36,486 nt of DNA from Gallionella sp. Lineage in GTDB: Bacteria; Pseudomonadota; Gammaproteobacteria; Burkholderiales; Gallionellaceae. This document shows, piece after piece, positions 1-8,100 of this stretch. How positions within the stretch are numbered: the first letter of the stretch is position 1; every line of letters begins with the position of its first letter. Location: the NCBI GenBank assembly GCA_028710525.1, contig JAQTTY010000017.1, positions 1-36,486 of the forward strand. Reading direction: 5' to 3'. The notes beneath the pieces were generated by a model. It had not been told where the DNA came from. It did not search any database and saw only the letters and a program-made list of their open reading frames with translations. Both the position numbers and the translations under genes were made by a program.

Positions 1-111
1 CTGTCGGTCACTCTGTTCGAGAAAATGCCCATACAACAAGCCTTGCAGGGCATCCGTGGCGAGGCAACAAACACCGATTTCAGCAACCAACTGAATCTAT
101 TCGATTCTTAA
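1..111 (+). CDS. Transposase, C-terminal end only (probably IS4-type)
   Basis: The first 36 codons run open from the window edge to a TAA at 109-111, so only the C-terminus of a gene is visible. The tail ends in NQLNLFDS. As I remember the family, IS4-type DDE transposases often end in a similar hydrophobic (N/K)QLxLFD tail, preceded by a segment like LFEKMPIQQAL. No catalytic residue lies inside the window, so the assignment rests on the tail alone. The next bases (112-125, beginning CCGGACACTAGTG) could be the right inverted-repeat end of the element, but the left end is outside. The following genes read away from it. Alternative: the tail of an unrelated small protein. Confidence 0.5.
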   Translation: MSVTLFEKMPIQQALQGIRGEATNTDFSNQLNLFDS

Positions 112-190
112 CCGGACACTAGTGACTGTGAGCAGCTATTTTTCGGCGGACAAATCATCACTCAAGTCGAGATCACTCAGGGAAATCATT

Positions 191-595
191 ATGAAATTGT
201 GTAATCCGTTTAATCTCAACAACCACTTAGGTCTTGCACTGATCGCTGGTCTTTCTTTGCTGCTTAGCGCGTGCGGCGGCGGGGGTGGCAGCGCACCTCC
301 CGCCCCCACGCCGACCTCACATGTGATCAATCTTTCTTGGACAGCTAACAAAGAAGTTGCAGTCAATAGCACGGGGGGCGGTTACAAGGTATCCATCAGC
401 GGACAACCCATCATCGATGTTCAGTTTCCCTATGCAGCATCAGGGCCAGCGGCGGTGGCAACTTTGATGTCGGGTAACTATACCGTTACCGTGACCGCAT
501 ACTCGGCAATGAATCCAAGTACCGGCATCGCAGCATCGGGTGTCACTAGCTCTAGCTTGCCATCCACATCTTTTGCGATCGCCGTCCCCTACTAG
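191..595 (+). CDS. Predicted lipoprotein with a beta-sandwich-like domain
   Basis: This is a 134-residue exported protein of unknown function. ATG 191 was chosen because it puts a positively charged start and a hydrophobic stretch (residues 13-27) directly before a classical lipobox, LSAC with the lipidated cysteine at 28. The upstream in-frame start at 122 would add 23 residues ahead of the signal. After the cysteine comes a glycine run, a Pro/Thr-rich spacer (about 33-42) and a domain of alternating beta-type residues (HVINLSWTA, GGYKVSI, GNYTVTVTAYS) that looks like a fibronectin-III-type sandwich. No catalytic motif is visible. It lies 16 bases before the subtilase gene and is probably co-transcribed with it. 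A role as surface anchor or partner of the protease is inference. Confidence 0.7.
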   Translation: MKLCNPFNLNNHLGLALIAGLSLLLSACGGGGGSAPPAPTPTSHVINLSWTANKEVAVNSTGGGYKVSISGQPIIDVQFPYAASGPAAVATLMSGNYTVTVTAYSAMNPSTGIAASGVTSSSLPSTSFAIAVPY

Positions 596-611
596 CTCAG
601 GAGTTATCAAC

Positions 612-2426
612 ATGAATCGCACCAAGTTTATTTCATTGCTGTCGGCTATCGGCTTAGGTTTCACCCTATCTTGCGCTCAAGCTGGCGCATTTAACCAGCC
701 CTCAGGCGCATTTTTACCCAACCAAGTTCTCATCGAATTCAAACCGAACACATCCCTCACAGCGCGTAATCAAACGGCACAAGTTTATGGCGCGCAATCT
801 ATCCGGGCTCTGGCCAACACTTCAAGTTGGAGCATCGCCAATTTGCCCGCCGGACAAAGCGTGGCACAAGCCGTCGCCGCGTATGCGAGCAACCCCAAAG
901 TCGCTTCGGTGCAACCCAATTACATATATCACACCATGGCCGTGCCAAATGACCCGCAATATGGTCAACTGTGGGCGGCAAAAAATAACGGACAAGCCAT
1001 CACCACAGGAACATATGTACCGACAACTGGCACCGTAGCTAACGACATGAATCTCGAAGCGGCGTGGAATGTGCAAACCGATTGCAGCTCAACCATCGTT
1101 GCCGTGATCGATTCGGGCGTGAACTACAACTCGACAGACTTGGCTACCAACATGTGGAACGGCGGTGCTGCCGCGCCTTTGCACGGCTGGAATTTTGTCG
1201 GCGCAGGTAGCAATGACCCGATGGATTTGAATGGTCACGGTACGCACGTCGCAGGGACTATCGGCGCGGTGGCGAATAACGCAATCGGTGTCACAGGCGT
1301 GTGCTGGAAAGCCAGCATCATGGCAGTGCGCGCAATGGATGCAGCAGGAGCAGGATCGACAGCCTCCATCATTCAATCGATTGATTATGCTATTACCCAC
1401 GGTGCGAAGATCATCAACATGAGTCTTGGTGGGGGCGGGGCGTTCGACCAAGCCTTTAGCAATGCGATCACCCGTGCACAAAACGCCAACGTACTAGTGG
1501 TCGTGGCTGCGGGCAATGACAATACCAACAACGACGCTTTAGCCACACCGTCATGGCCGTGCAACTTTAGCCACGCCAACGTCCTGTGCGTAGCTGCGCT
1601 GGATCAGAACTATGCATTGGCGAATTTTTCAAATTGGGGTGCGACCAGTGTCGATGTCGCCGCACCGGGTACAAATATTCTAAGTACTTGGAATGGGGTG
1701 CACACGGTTACCAATGATCCGCTCACAGCTTTGGGAGGTGGTTGGTTTGGTAGTTCTACCACCGCGCTAACAGGTGGCGGATGGGGGTTCGGATTGGCTG
1801 GGCCGGGGCTAACCGTTCCATCCCCTTGGGGCACCGCACTTTATAACGCAGGCACCGATGACCGAGCTTTCAAGACCTTTAACCTAAGTGGCTCCAATGG
1901 TGCAACACTGACAGTCTCGGCGGCAATGAATGTATTGAATGGCGATACTTTGAATGCCAACTTCAACGCGGCGGGGGGGGATCCATTTATCGCCGGAACA
2001 AATATCTTTTCTGGCACGAATGCTAAGGATGGATTCATGTCCACGCCCAGTCCTGAGTTCGATATTTCATCCTGCATCAGTGCCAATTGCAGCATAGGCA
2101 TACAGTTACTTTCTGCTCCCGCATCAGTTGGAGACATCGGTGTAGCGATAACTTCTTTCAAGATTGATACCGTCACACTCAACAACACCAGTCTAAACAC
2201 CATCAACGGAACTTCGATGGCGACCCCTGAAGTCACAGGCATCGCAGCACTAGTCTGGGCGCATAACCCTCTGTTCAATTATGCTGACGTAGCAAATGCG
2301 ATCAAACAAGGTGGGCGTACCTTACCAACGTTGGTAGGTAAAACAAACACAGCCAAAGCAGTCGATGCCTTGGGGGCCTTGTCTTATATCGCTCCGCCTA
2401 ACGGCATAGCTGTGGTGGTACATTAA
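612..2426 (+). CDS. Secreted S8 (subtilisin-like) serine protease
   Basis: A 604-residue secreted endopeptidase. ATG 612 was chosen because an AGGAG at 598-602 sits 9 bases before it and the first 24 residues form a signal peptide ending AQA. The longer reading from 540 would bury that signal. Residues about 36-107 resemble a subtilase propeptide (NQVLIEF near the start, VQPNY at the end). The catalytic triad is visible: Asp167 in AVIDSGVNY, His209 in NGHGTHVAGT and Ser535 in NGTSMATPE, with the oxyanion region at AAGND. About 150 extra residues (roughly 365-525), rich in Gly, Ser and Asn, separate the APGTNI segment from the serine motif, which is longer than in simple subtilisins. No membrane anchor or transport domain follows the catalytic domain. 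It is the central gene of a tight three-gene cluster. Its substrate is unknown. Confidence 0.93.
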   Translation: MNRTKFISLLSAIGLGFTLSCAQAGAFNQPSGAFLPNQVLIEFKPNTSLTARNQTAQVYGAQSIRALANTSSWSIANLPAGQSVAQAVAAYASNPKVASVQPNYIYHTMAVPNDPQYGQLWAAKNNGQAITTGTYVPTTGTVANDMNLEAAWNVQTDCSSTIVAVIDSGVNYNSTDLATNMWNGGAAAPLHGWNFVGAGSNDPMDLNGHGTHVAGTIGAVANNAIGVTGVCWKASIMAVRAMDAAGAGSTASIIQSIDYAITHGAKIINMSLGGGGAFDQAFSNAITRAQNANVLVVVAAGNDNTNNDALATPSWPCNFSHANVLCVAALDQNYALANFSNWGATSVDVAAPGTNILSTWNGVHTVTNDPLTALGGGWFGSSTTALTGGGWGFGLAGPGLTVPSPWGTALYNAGTDDRAFKTFNLSGSNGATLTVSAAMNVLNGDTLNANFNAAGGDPFIAGTNIFSGTNAKDGFMSTPSPEFDISSCISANCSIGIQLLSAPASVGDIGVAITSFKIDTVTLNNTSLNTINGTSMATPEVTGIAALVWAHNPLFNYADVANAIKQGGRTLPTLVGKTNTAKAVDALGALSYIAPPNGIAVVVH

Positions 2427-2430
2427 TATC

Positions 2431-2781
2431 ATGAAAAAAAACCTATACACCCTTATTGCCATCCTGCTCCCCTTAACTACTATGGCTTGCTCTCAACCAC
2501 CAACACAAAAGGCGATGCCTGTTGCAACTGTGACTGCGCAAACAGCACCGGTATTCATGGGTGCAGCACAGCAAGGCTATATCGTGACCGCCAAGGATGA
2601 GGCCAGCATACGCAGCACCTTCGCGAAACAAGGTGTGACTATGCTGCGCTCTATAGGCAACGGGCAGTTTGAAATGCACTTACAACAAGATCCCGGATTG
2701 AGTGTCGTCAGCGAGATAGCGAGCCGCTCTGGTGGAAACATCAGCGCGGTGCAAGCCAACCAGCGCTATCAAGCATTCTGA
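2431..2781 (+). CDS. Small exported protein resembling the subtilase propeptide
   Basis: A 116-residue exported protein starting 4 bases after the protease stop, so almost certainly translated from the same message. It has a signal-like N-terminus (residues 5-19) and Cys20 after TMA, an imperfect lipobox, so lipidation is possible but uncertain. Residues about 49-114 follow the same pattern as protease residues 39-107: a starting beta strand (GYIVTAK versus QVLIEFK), a helix with a reversed-sequence turn, a second strand (GQFEMHL versus SWSIANL), a helix, and a closing strand (AVQANQRYQ versus SVQPNYIYH). That is the I9/propeptide layout. Free propeptide-like proteins are known to inhibit subtilases or help them fold. 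I infer an inhibitor or chaperone of the neighbouring protease, without proof. Confidence 0.7.
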   Translation: MKKNLYTLIAILLPLTTMACSQPPTQKAMPVATVTAQTAPVFMGAAQQGYIVTAKDEASIRSTFAKQGVTMLRSIGNGQFEMHLQQDPGLSVVSEIASRSGGNISAVQANQRYQAF

Positions 2782-2904
2782 ATTCGTGCCCAGACTTCCC
2801 TGTATTCATACCAACCTTAATCCACACACGTAAATCCAAAAATCGCCTAAAGGTATCAAGCTTGTGGCAAACTTGCGCCCGTTTGATTTTTAAGTACAAC
2901 CATC

Positions 2905-4149
2905 TTGCAACCATACGAACTCTACATCGGCCTGCGCTACACGCGCGCCAAACGCCGTAACCACTTCATCTCTTTCATCTCGCTGATCTCTATGCTGGGC
3001 ATGGCGCTGGGCGTGATGGCACTGATCGTAGTGCTATCAGTGATGAACGGATTTCAGAAAGAGATACGCGAACGCATGTTAGGCGCATCGCCACATCTGG
3101 AAGTGGTGGCCGACGGTGGGCGCATCGCGGATTGGCAGCCGGTACTCGACAAGGTCGCCAGTCAGCCACAGGTATTGGCCAGCGCACCTTATGTATCGGG
3201 ACAAGGGATGTTGTCGTTTGGCCAAAGCGTGCAAGGCGTGATGGTGCGCGGCATCGACCCAACACTCGAAATTAAAATCACCGAGCTATCCAACAAGATC
3301 AAATCGGGCAACTTGTCCGACTTGCACACTGGCGGTTTCGGCATCGTGCTAGGCAGCGATCTGGCGCGCGCACTCGGCGTGCGGGTGGGTGACAAGGTGA
3401 TGCTGATCGCGCCACAAGGCTCTATCACGCCAGCTGGCATGATGCCGCGCCTCAAGCAGTTCCGTGTGGTGGGTATATTCGAGATCGGCATGGCACCCTA
3501 TGACAGCTCGCTGGCGCTGATAGACATCGTCGATGCGCAAAAACTGTTCCAGCTTGGTGATGCAGTGACCGGCATCAGTACCAAGTTGCACGAGATCGAC
3601 GGCGCGCCGGAAGTGGCGCGTGAAATCCAAAAGCAATTGCCGCCTGACCTGTATGCCAACGACTGGACGCATCAGAACAGCAACTATTTCCGCGCGGTGC
3701 AGATGGAGAAGAAGATGATGTTCATCATCTTGTCACTAATCGTGGCAGTGGCAGCGTTCAACATCGTGTCCACGCTGGTGATGGCGGTGACCGACAAACA
3801 AGCCGACATCGCTATCCTACGCACGCTGGGTGCATCGCCGCGCAGCATCATGAAGATCTTTATCGTGCAGGGTGTGGTAATTGGTGTGATTGGGACTCTA
3901 TTGGGCAGCCTCAGCGGCATCACGCTGGCGTTGAATCTCGATGTGGTCGTGCCCTTTATCGAGCATCTGTTTGGCGTGCAATTCCTCGCCAAAGACGTGT
4001 ACTACATCAGCGAGTTGCCCTCCGACTTGCACTATGACGAGGTGCTGGTGGTCTCGGCTATGTCCTTCTTAATCAGCTTGCTGGCCACTTTGTATCCAAG
4101 TTACCGTGCATCCAAGACCCAACCGGCGGAGGCCCTGCGTTATGAGTAA
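2905..4149 (+). CDS. lolC: LolC/LolE-type lipoprotein-releasing permease
   Basis: This is the inner-membrane subunit of the Lol transporter, which extracts mature lipoproteins from the inner membrane and hands them to LolA. The 414-residue length is typical. The N-terminus (YELYIGLRYTRAKRRNHFISFIS) is the family hallmark and leads into the first membrane helix (about 22-45). A large periplasmic domain follows (about 46-265), then three helices near 272-295, 315-345 and 375-400, ending in the FtsX-type tail YPSYRASKTQPAEALRYE. The start is a TTG at 2905; no ATG is available upstream and TTG gives the correct family N-terminus. No strong ribosome site is visible. lolD follows after a 129-base gap occupied by a dispersed repeat. 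Confidence 0.95.
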   Translation: MQPYELYIGLRYTRAKRRNHFISFISLISMLGMALGVMALIVVLSVMNGFQKEIRERMLGASPHLEVVADGGRIADWQPVLDKVASQPQVLASAPYVSGQGMLSFGQSVQGVMVRGIDPTLEIKITELSNKIKSGNLSDLHTGGFGIVLGSDLARALGVRVGDKVMLIAPQGSITPAGMMPRLKQFRVVGIFEIGMAPYDSSLALIDIVDAQKLFQLGDAVTGISTKLHEIDGAPEVAREIQKQLPPDLYANDWTHQNSNYFRAVQMEKKMMFIILSLIVAVAAFNIVSTLVMAVTDKQADIAILRTLGASPRSIMKIFIVQGVVIGVIGTLLGSLSGITLALNLDVVVPFIEHLFGVQFLAKDVYYISELPSDLHYDEVLVVSAMSFLISLLATLYPSYRASKTQPAEALRYE

Positions 4150-4151
4150 AT

Positions 4152-4265
4152 CTACTGCGCGATTCGATAGCGGCGTTGCGCGGTACTCGCTCCTCGCCTA
4201 CCCATTTGGTATGTCTCGTGCGCTGCGTTCCCTGCTCCTTGCTCTCGAACCGCTCGCTACGATTT
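4152..4265. repeat. Dispersed intergenic repeat, copy A (between lolC and lolD)
   Basis: About 114 bases here match 36230-36344 at roughly 80 percent identity by hand alignment. Both begin CTACTGCGCGA, share TTGCGCGGTACTCGCT in the middle and end CGCTCGCTACG. Near the centre is a short imperfect palindrome (TACC...TTGGTA here, TACCAAAATGGTA in the other copy). Nothing in it looks coding. It fills nearly all of the space between lolC and lolD, so it must be transcribed if these genes form one operon. Confidence 0.8.
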
Positions 4266-4278
4266 ATGAAAGTGCTGT

Positions 4279-4959
4279 ATGAACATCATTACTTGTCGTG
4301 ACCTGTGCAAAGATTTCCAACTGGGCAAGCAGACCGTGCAGGTGCTTAAACATGTAGACCTGCAAGTGCAACGCGGTGAGCGTATCGCTATCGTGGGCGC
4401 ATCTGGTTCGGGCAAAAGCACCTTGCTGCATTTGTTAGGCGGCTTGGACAAAGCGACCAGCGGCAGCGTGCATATCTTGGGACAAGACGTGCAGTCTATG
4501 AACGAGACACAGCGCGGCGAGGTGCGTAATCAGTCACTAGGTTTCATCTATCAGTTCCATCATCTGCTAGCGGAATTCAGCGCGCTGGAGAATGTTGCCA
4601 TGCCCTTGTTGATACGGGGCATGAAGCGCGCCGAAGTTGAACCGCGTGCGGCCGAGATGCTGGAGAAAGTAGGGTTAGCACATCGCTTGCATCATCATCC
4701 GGCTGAGCTGTCGGGTGGTGAACGTCAACGTGTCGCCGTGGCGCGCGCCTTGGTCACCGAGCCGGTCTGCGTGTTGGCCGACGAGCCGACCGGCAATCTG
4801 GATCGCAACAGCGCGCAAGCCCTGTTCGATCTGATGCAACAACTCAATGAGCAACTGCAGACCAGCTTTATCGTGGTCACGCACGATCTGGAGCTAGCGG
4901 CACGCATGCCGCGCTGTATGCGCTTAGTAGATGGACAACTGGACCATGAAGCGCGCTAA
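4279..4959 (+). CDS. lolD: LolD, ATPase of the lipoprotein-releasing ABC transporter
   Basis: A cytoplasmic ABC ATPase of 226 residues that powers lipoprotein release by LolC/E. Walker A is GASGSGKST at residues 40-48, the Q-loop region reads LGFIYQFHHLL (a LolD-type motif), the signature is LSGGERQRVAVARAL, and Walker B is VLADEPTGNLD followed by VVTHD with the switch histidine. Start ATG 4279 gives the standard LolD N-terminus. It lies downstream of lolC across the repeat, and its last 14 bases overlap the start of the next small gene. Confidence 0.96.
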   Translation: MNIITCRDLCKDFQLGKQTVQVLKHVDLQVQRGERIAIVGASGSGKSTLLHLLGGLDKATSGSVHILGQDVQSMNETQRGEVRNQSLGFIYQFHHLLAEFSALENVAMPLLIRGMKRAEVEPRAAEMLEKVGLAHRLHHHPAELSGGERQRVAVARALVTEPVCVLADEPTGNLDRNSAQALFDLMQQLNEQLQTSFIVVTHDLELAARMPRCMRLVDGQLDHEAR

Positions 4960-5107
4960 ACAGAAACACGTCTCACCGCCACGCAACCCGCTAGTAGCGC
5001 TGGTACTGTTCAAAAAGTCCGGCGCGCACGGCAAGACCGAGAAGGCCTTGCGCCGTATCGCTAAAATCGAGACACGGCACAAAGCGCGCAGTGATGAGGT
5101 CGAGTAA
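4946..5107 (+). CDS. Small basic conserved-looking protein overlapping lolD
   Basis: A 53-residue ORF starting with ATG 4946 inside the end of lolD, in another frame, and ending TAA at 5105-5107. The product is strongly basic and contains RNPLVALVLFKKSGAHGKTEKALRRIAK. I recall very similar short uncharacterised proteins in betaproteobacteria, with an RNPLVAxxxFRKAGxH(R)KSxKALRR pattern, and this is why I call it real rather than chance. The 14-base overlap suggests translational coupling with lolD. No signal peptide or membrane segment is present. The basic, helix-prone make-up would suit RNA or ribosome binding, but that is a guess and the function is unknown. Confidence 0.72.
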   Translation: MKRAKQKHVSPPRNPLVALVLFKKSGAHGKTEKALRRIAKIETRHKARSDEVE

Positions 5108-5121
5108 GCGCCCCTGGCGCT
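5107..5121. terminator. Short hairpin between convergent genes (weak)
   Basis: AGCGCC and GGCGCT, separated by three bases, form a 6-bp GC-rich hairpin in the 18-base gap between the small lolD-overlapping gene and the converging cyclase gene. There is no T-run on either side, so an intrinsic terminator is only a possibility. Confidence 0.3.
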
Positions 5122-5125
5122 ACTA

Positions 5126-8100
5126 TCAAATTTCTCCCAGCTTATGCACATAGGCGACAAAGTGTAGCGGCGACAGCGGCTTGCTGAAATGGTAACCCTG
5201 CACTTCGTCGCAACCCTGTGAACGCAGATAGGCCAGCTGCCCTGCTGTTTCTACACCTTCGGCGATGGTCTGCATCCCCAAGCTATTAGCCAGATTGATG
5301 ATGGCGGTGACGATGGCCTTATCTTCCGCATCCACGGTGATGTCGCGCACAAAAGACTGGTCAATCTTGAGCTTGTAAACCTTGAAGCGCTTTAGATAAC
5401 TCAAAGAAGAATAGCCGGTACCGAAGTCGTCTATCGACATGCGTATGCCGCGCTCATGCAGCTTATCCATCACTGCCACAGCGGACTGCGGATCATCCAT
5501 CGCAACGGCTTCAGTTAGCTCCAACTCCAGACACTCATGTGGCAACCCCACCTCGTCCAGCACGGCTGTCACCATCTCGGTCAAACCGGCATGACGGAAC
5601 TGCACGGCCGATAGATTCACCGCCATCACCATAGGAGGCATGTTCAGATCCATCCACTCTTTCATCTGCTGCACAGCGGTGCGCAACACCCAAGCGCCGA
5701 TGGCGATGATCTGTCCGCTATCCTCGGCAATGGAGATAAATTCTGCCGGCGAGATCAAGCCCAGCTCGGGATGCTGCCAACGCAACAACGCTTCCGCACC
5801 AACGATATGACCATCCCTTATCGACATCTGCGGCTGGTACTGCAGGAACAACTCATTGCGCTCTAATGCATGGCGCAGCCCGTTGCTCAACAACAGAGTA
5901 CGCGCCGAATGCGCCTGCATCTGCGCGGTGAAGAAGCGATAACCGTTACGATTTTCCTGCTTGACCTGATACATAGCCGCATCGGCGTTCTTCGCTAGCG
6001 TCTCGAAATCTTCGCCATCCTCTGGATAGATAGCGATGCCGATGGAGGGTGTGATGGATAATTCGTAATGTTCGATATGACAAGGTTCAAAGATGGCCGC
6101 GATGATATTCGTGGCCACCAATCCCGCGCCATCTGCATCAGTGCCCGGCAGTACCAATATGAACTCATCGCCACCCTGCCGCGACACTACATCGCCTTCT
6201 CTGAGCATGGCACTCAGGCGTTGCGCGATCTCCTTGAGCACCGCATCGCCCACCGTATGGCCCAAGCTATCATTGATATTCTTGAAGTGATCCAAATCTA
6301 AATACAGCACCGCCAACTGTTCACCGTTGCGCTGTGCAAGCGAATGCGCGAAAGCAAATCTATCCACCAATAGTCGACGGTTGGGCAAGCCGGTCAGTTG
6401 ATCGAAATACGCCAGTTGCTGTATCTGTGATTCAGCCAACTTGCGCTCAGTGATGTTCTCTTTCACCGCCAGATAGTTCTTCACCTTACCATCCGCGCCA
6501 CGCACCGGCGAGATCATCGCCGACTCGGTGTATTCGCTGCCGTCCTTGCGCAGATTAATAAGCTCGCCGCGCCATGTCTTGCCTGCACTCAGGGTCTCCC
6601 ACATATCTTGATAAGTGGCGGCGGGTGTCTTGCCAGATTGCAATAAACGCGGGTTGCTGCCTTTCACTTCGTCCAAGGAGTAACCGGTTACCTTGGTGAA
6701 CGCTGTATTGGCATATTCGATATTGGCAGCCAGATCGGTGATGACGATGGAGTTCGCACTCTGCTCCACCGCCAGCGACAACATCGTCAACGAGGCTTCG
6801 GCACGCTTACGTTCACCGATATCCACCCCTATCCCGACCAATACCGGCTTGCCATCTAGCTCGATGCGTAATCCAGTTAGGTAGTAATCCAATTGCGTGC
6901 CATCTTTGGCTAAGAAGGTCGCTTCGATAGAGGCCTCACCACTTTCGAAGGTGTTGGCGATGGCCATCGCCACGCGTCCTTTATCTTTTTGAATGAATAA
7001 ATCTAGTGGCGAGATCTTCGCCAACTCGCCGCCGCTGCGTTGCGTAAAGCGCTCGAAGTTGTTGTTCCACATCAGCATGTGTTCGTTCTCATCCAACATA
7101 TAGAACACGCCCGGCAAGGCTTCCATCATCTGCTTGCGTACCTTGCTTTCACTGAGTAACCGCTGCTCCGCGAGCTTATGTTCGGTGATGTCTTCATACA
7201 CGCCCAACACGCCAATCACTTCCTGCGCCTTGTTGCGCAACGGCACCTTGGAGGTGCGCAGCCATATCTGGCCACCCTCGGGCGTGTTCTGCGGTTCATC
7301 GAAGAACAGCTGTGCCTCGCCGGTCTCCATCACCCGTCTATCGTCGCTGCGGTACAACTCGGCCTGCTCGCGCCAAGTCATATCGAAATCGTCTTTACCA
7401 ATCAAATCATGAGGGCTGTCCTTACCGGCATCCTGCGCAAACAAAGGATTACAACCCATATAGCGCAAGTCCTTGTTTTTCCAAAATACGCGCATGGGGG
7501 CCGTATCGATGACGGTTTGCAACAACTGTCGTGAGCTATCCAATTCCGACTCCGCCTGTACGCGCATCTTTTCGCCCATAAATACTTCCAGCGCGTAATC
7601 GATGTCCATCGTCATCTCTAGCAACAGGCTCTGCAACGCTTCATCGAACGCACCGACTTCCGGGGCATAGACCGTCAATGCGCCCACCGCAACACCCTTG
7701 CGATGCAGCGGCAAAGAAGCGGAAGACACCCAACCGTAGCGCTCACCGTTTAAACGCCAAGCATTGGTTGCCTCATCTGTGTGGAAGTCCTGGCACCAAT
7801 AAGGCCGGTCCTCGCGCATCGCGATACCGGTAGGACCGTTCCCATAGGGACTATCCGGATCCAGACTGACCAAAATCTCCTGCAGATATTCCGTCCCCTC
7901 ACCATACGAAGCGATAGGTCTTACCGTTTTGCCGTCCTCGTCCAGCCAACTGATCCAAGCCATACGCATCCCACCATAGCGCACCGCGTTGCGGCAGATG
8001 ATGGGGAATAGTTCAGCCTCGCTGCCGCTGCGCATCATGGCCTGATTACACTGACTCAAGGCTGAATACATCTTGCCCAGACGATCCAGACTGGCCTCGG

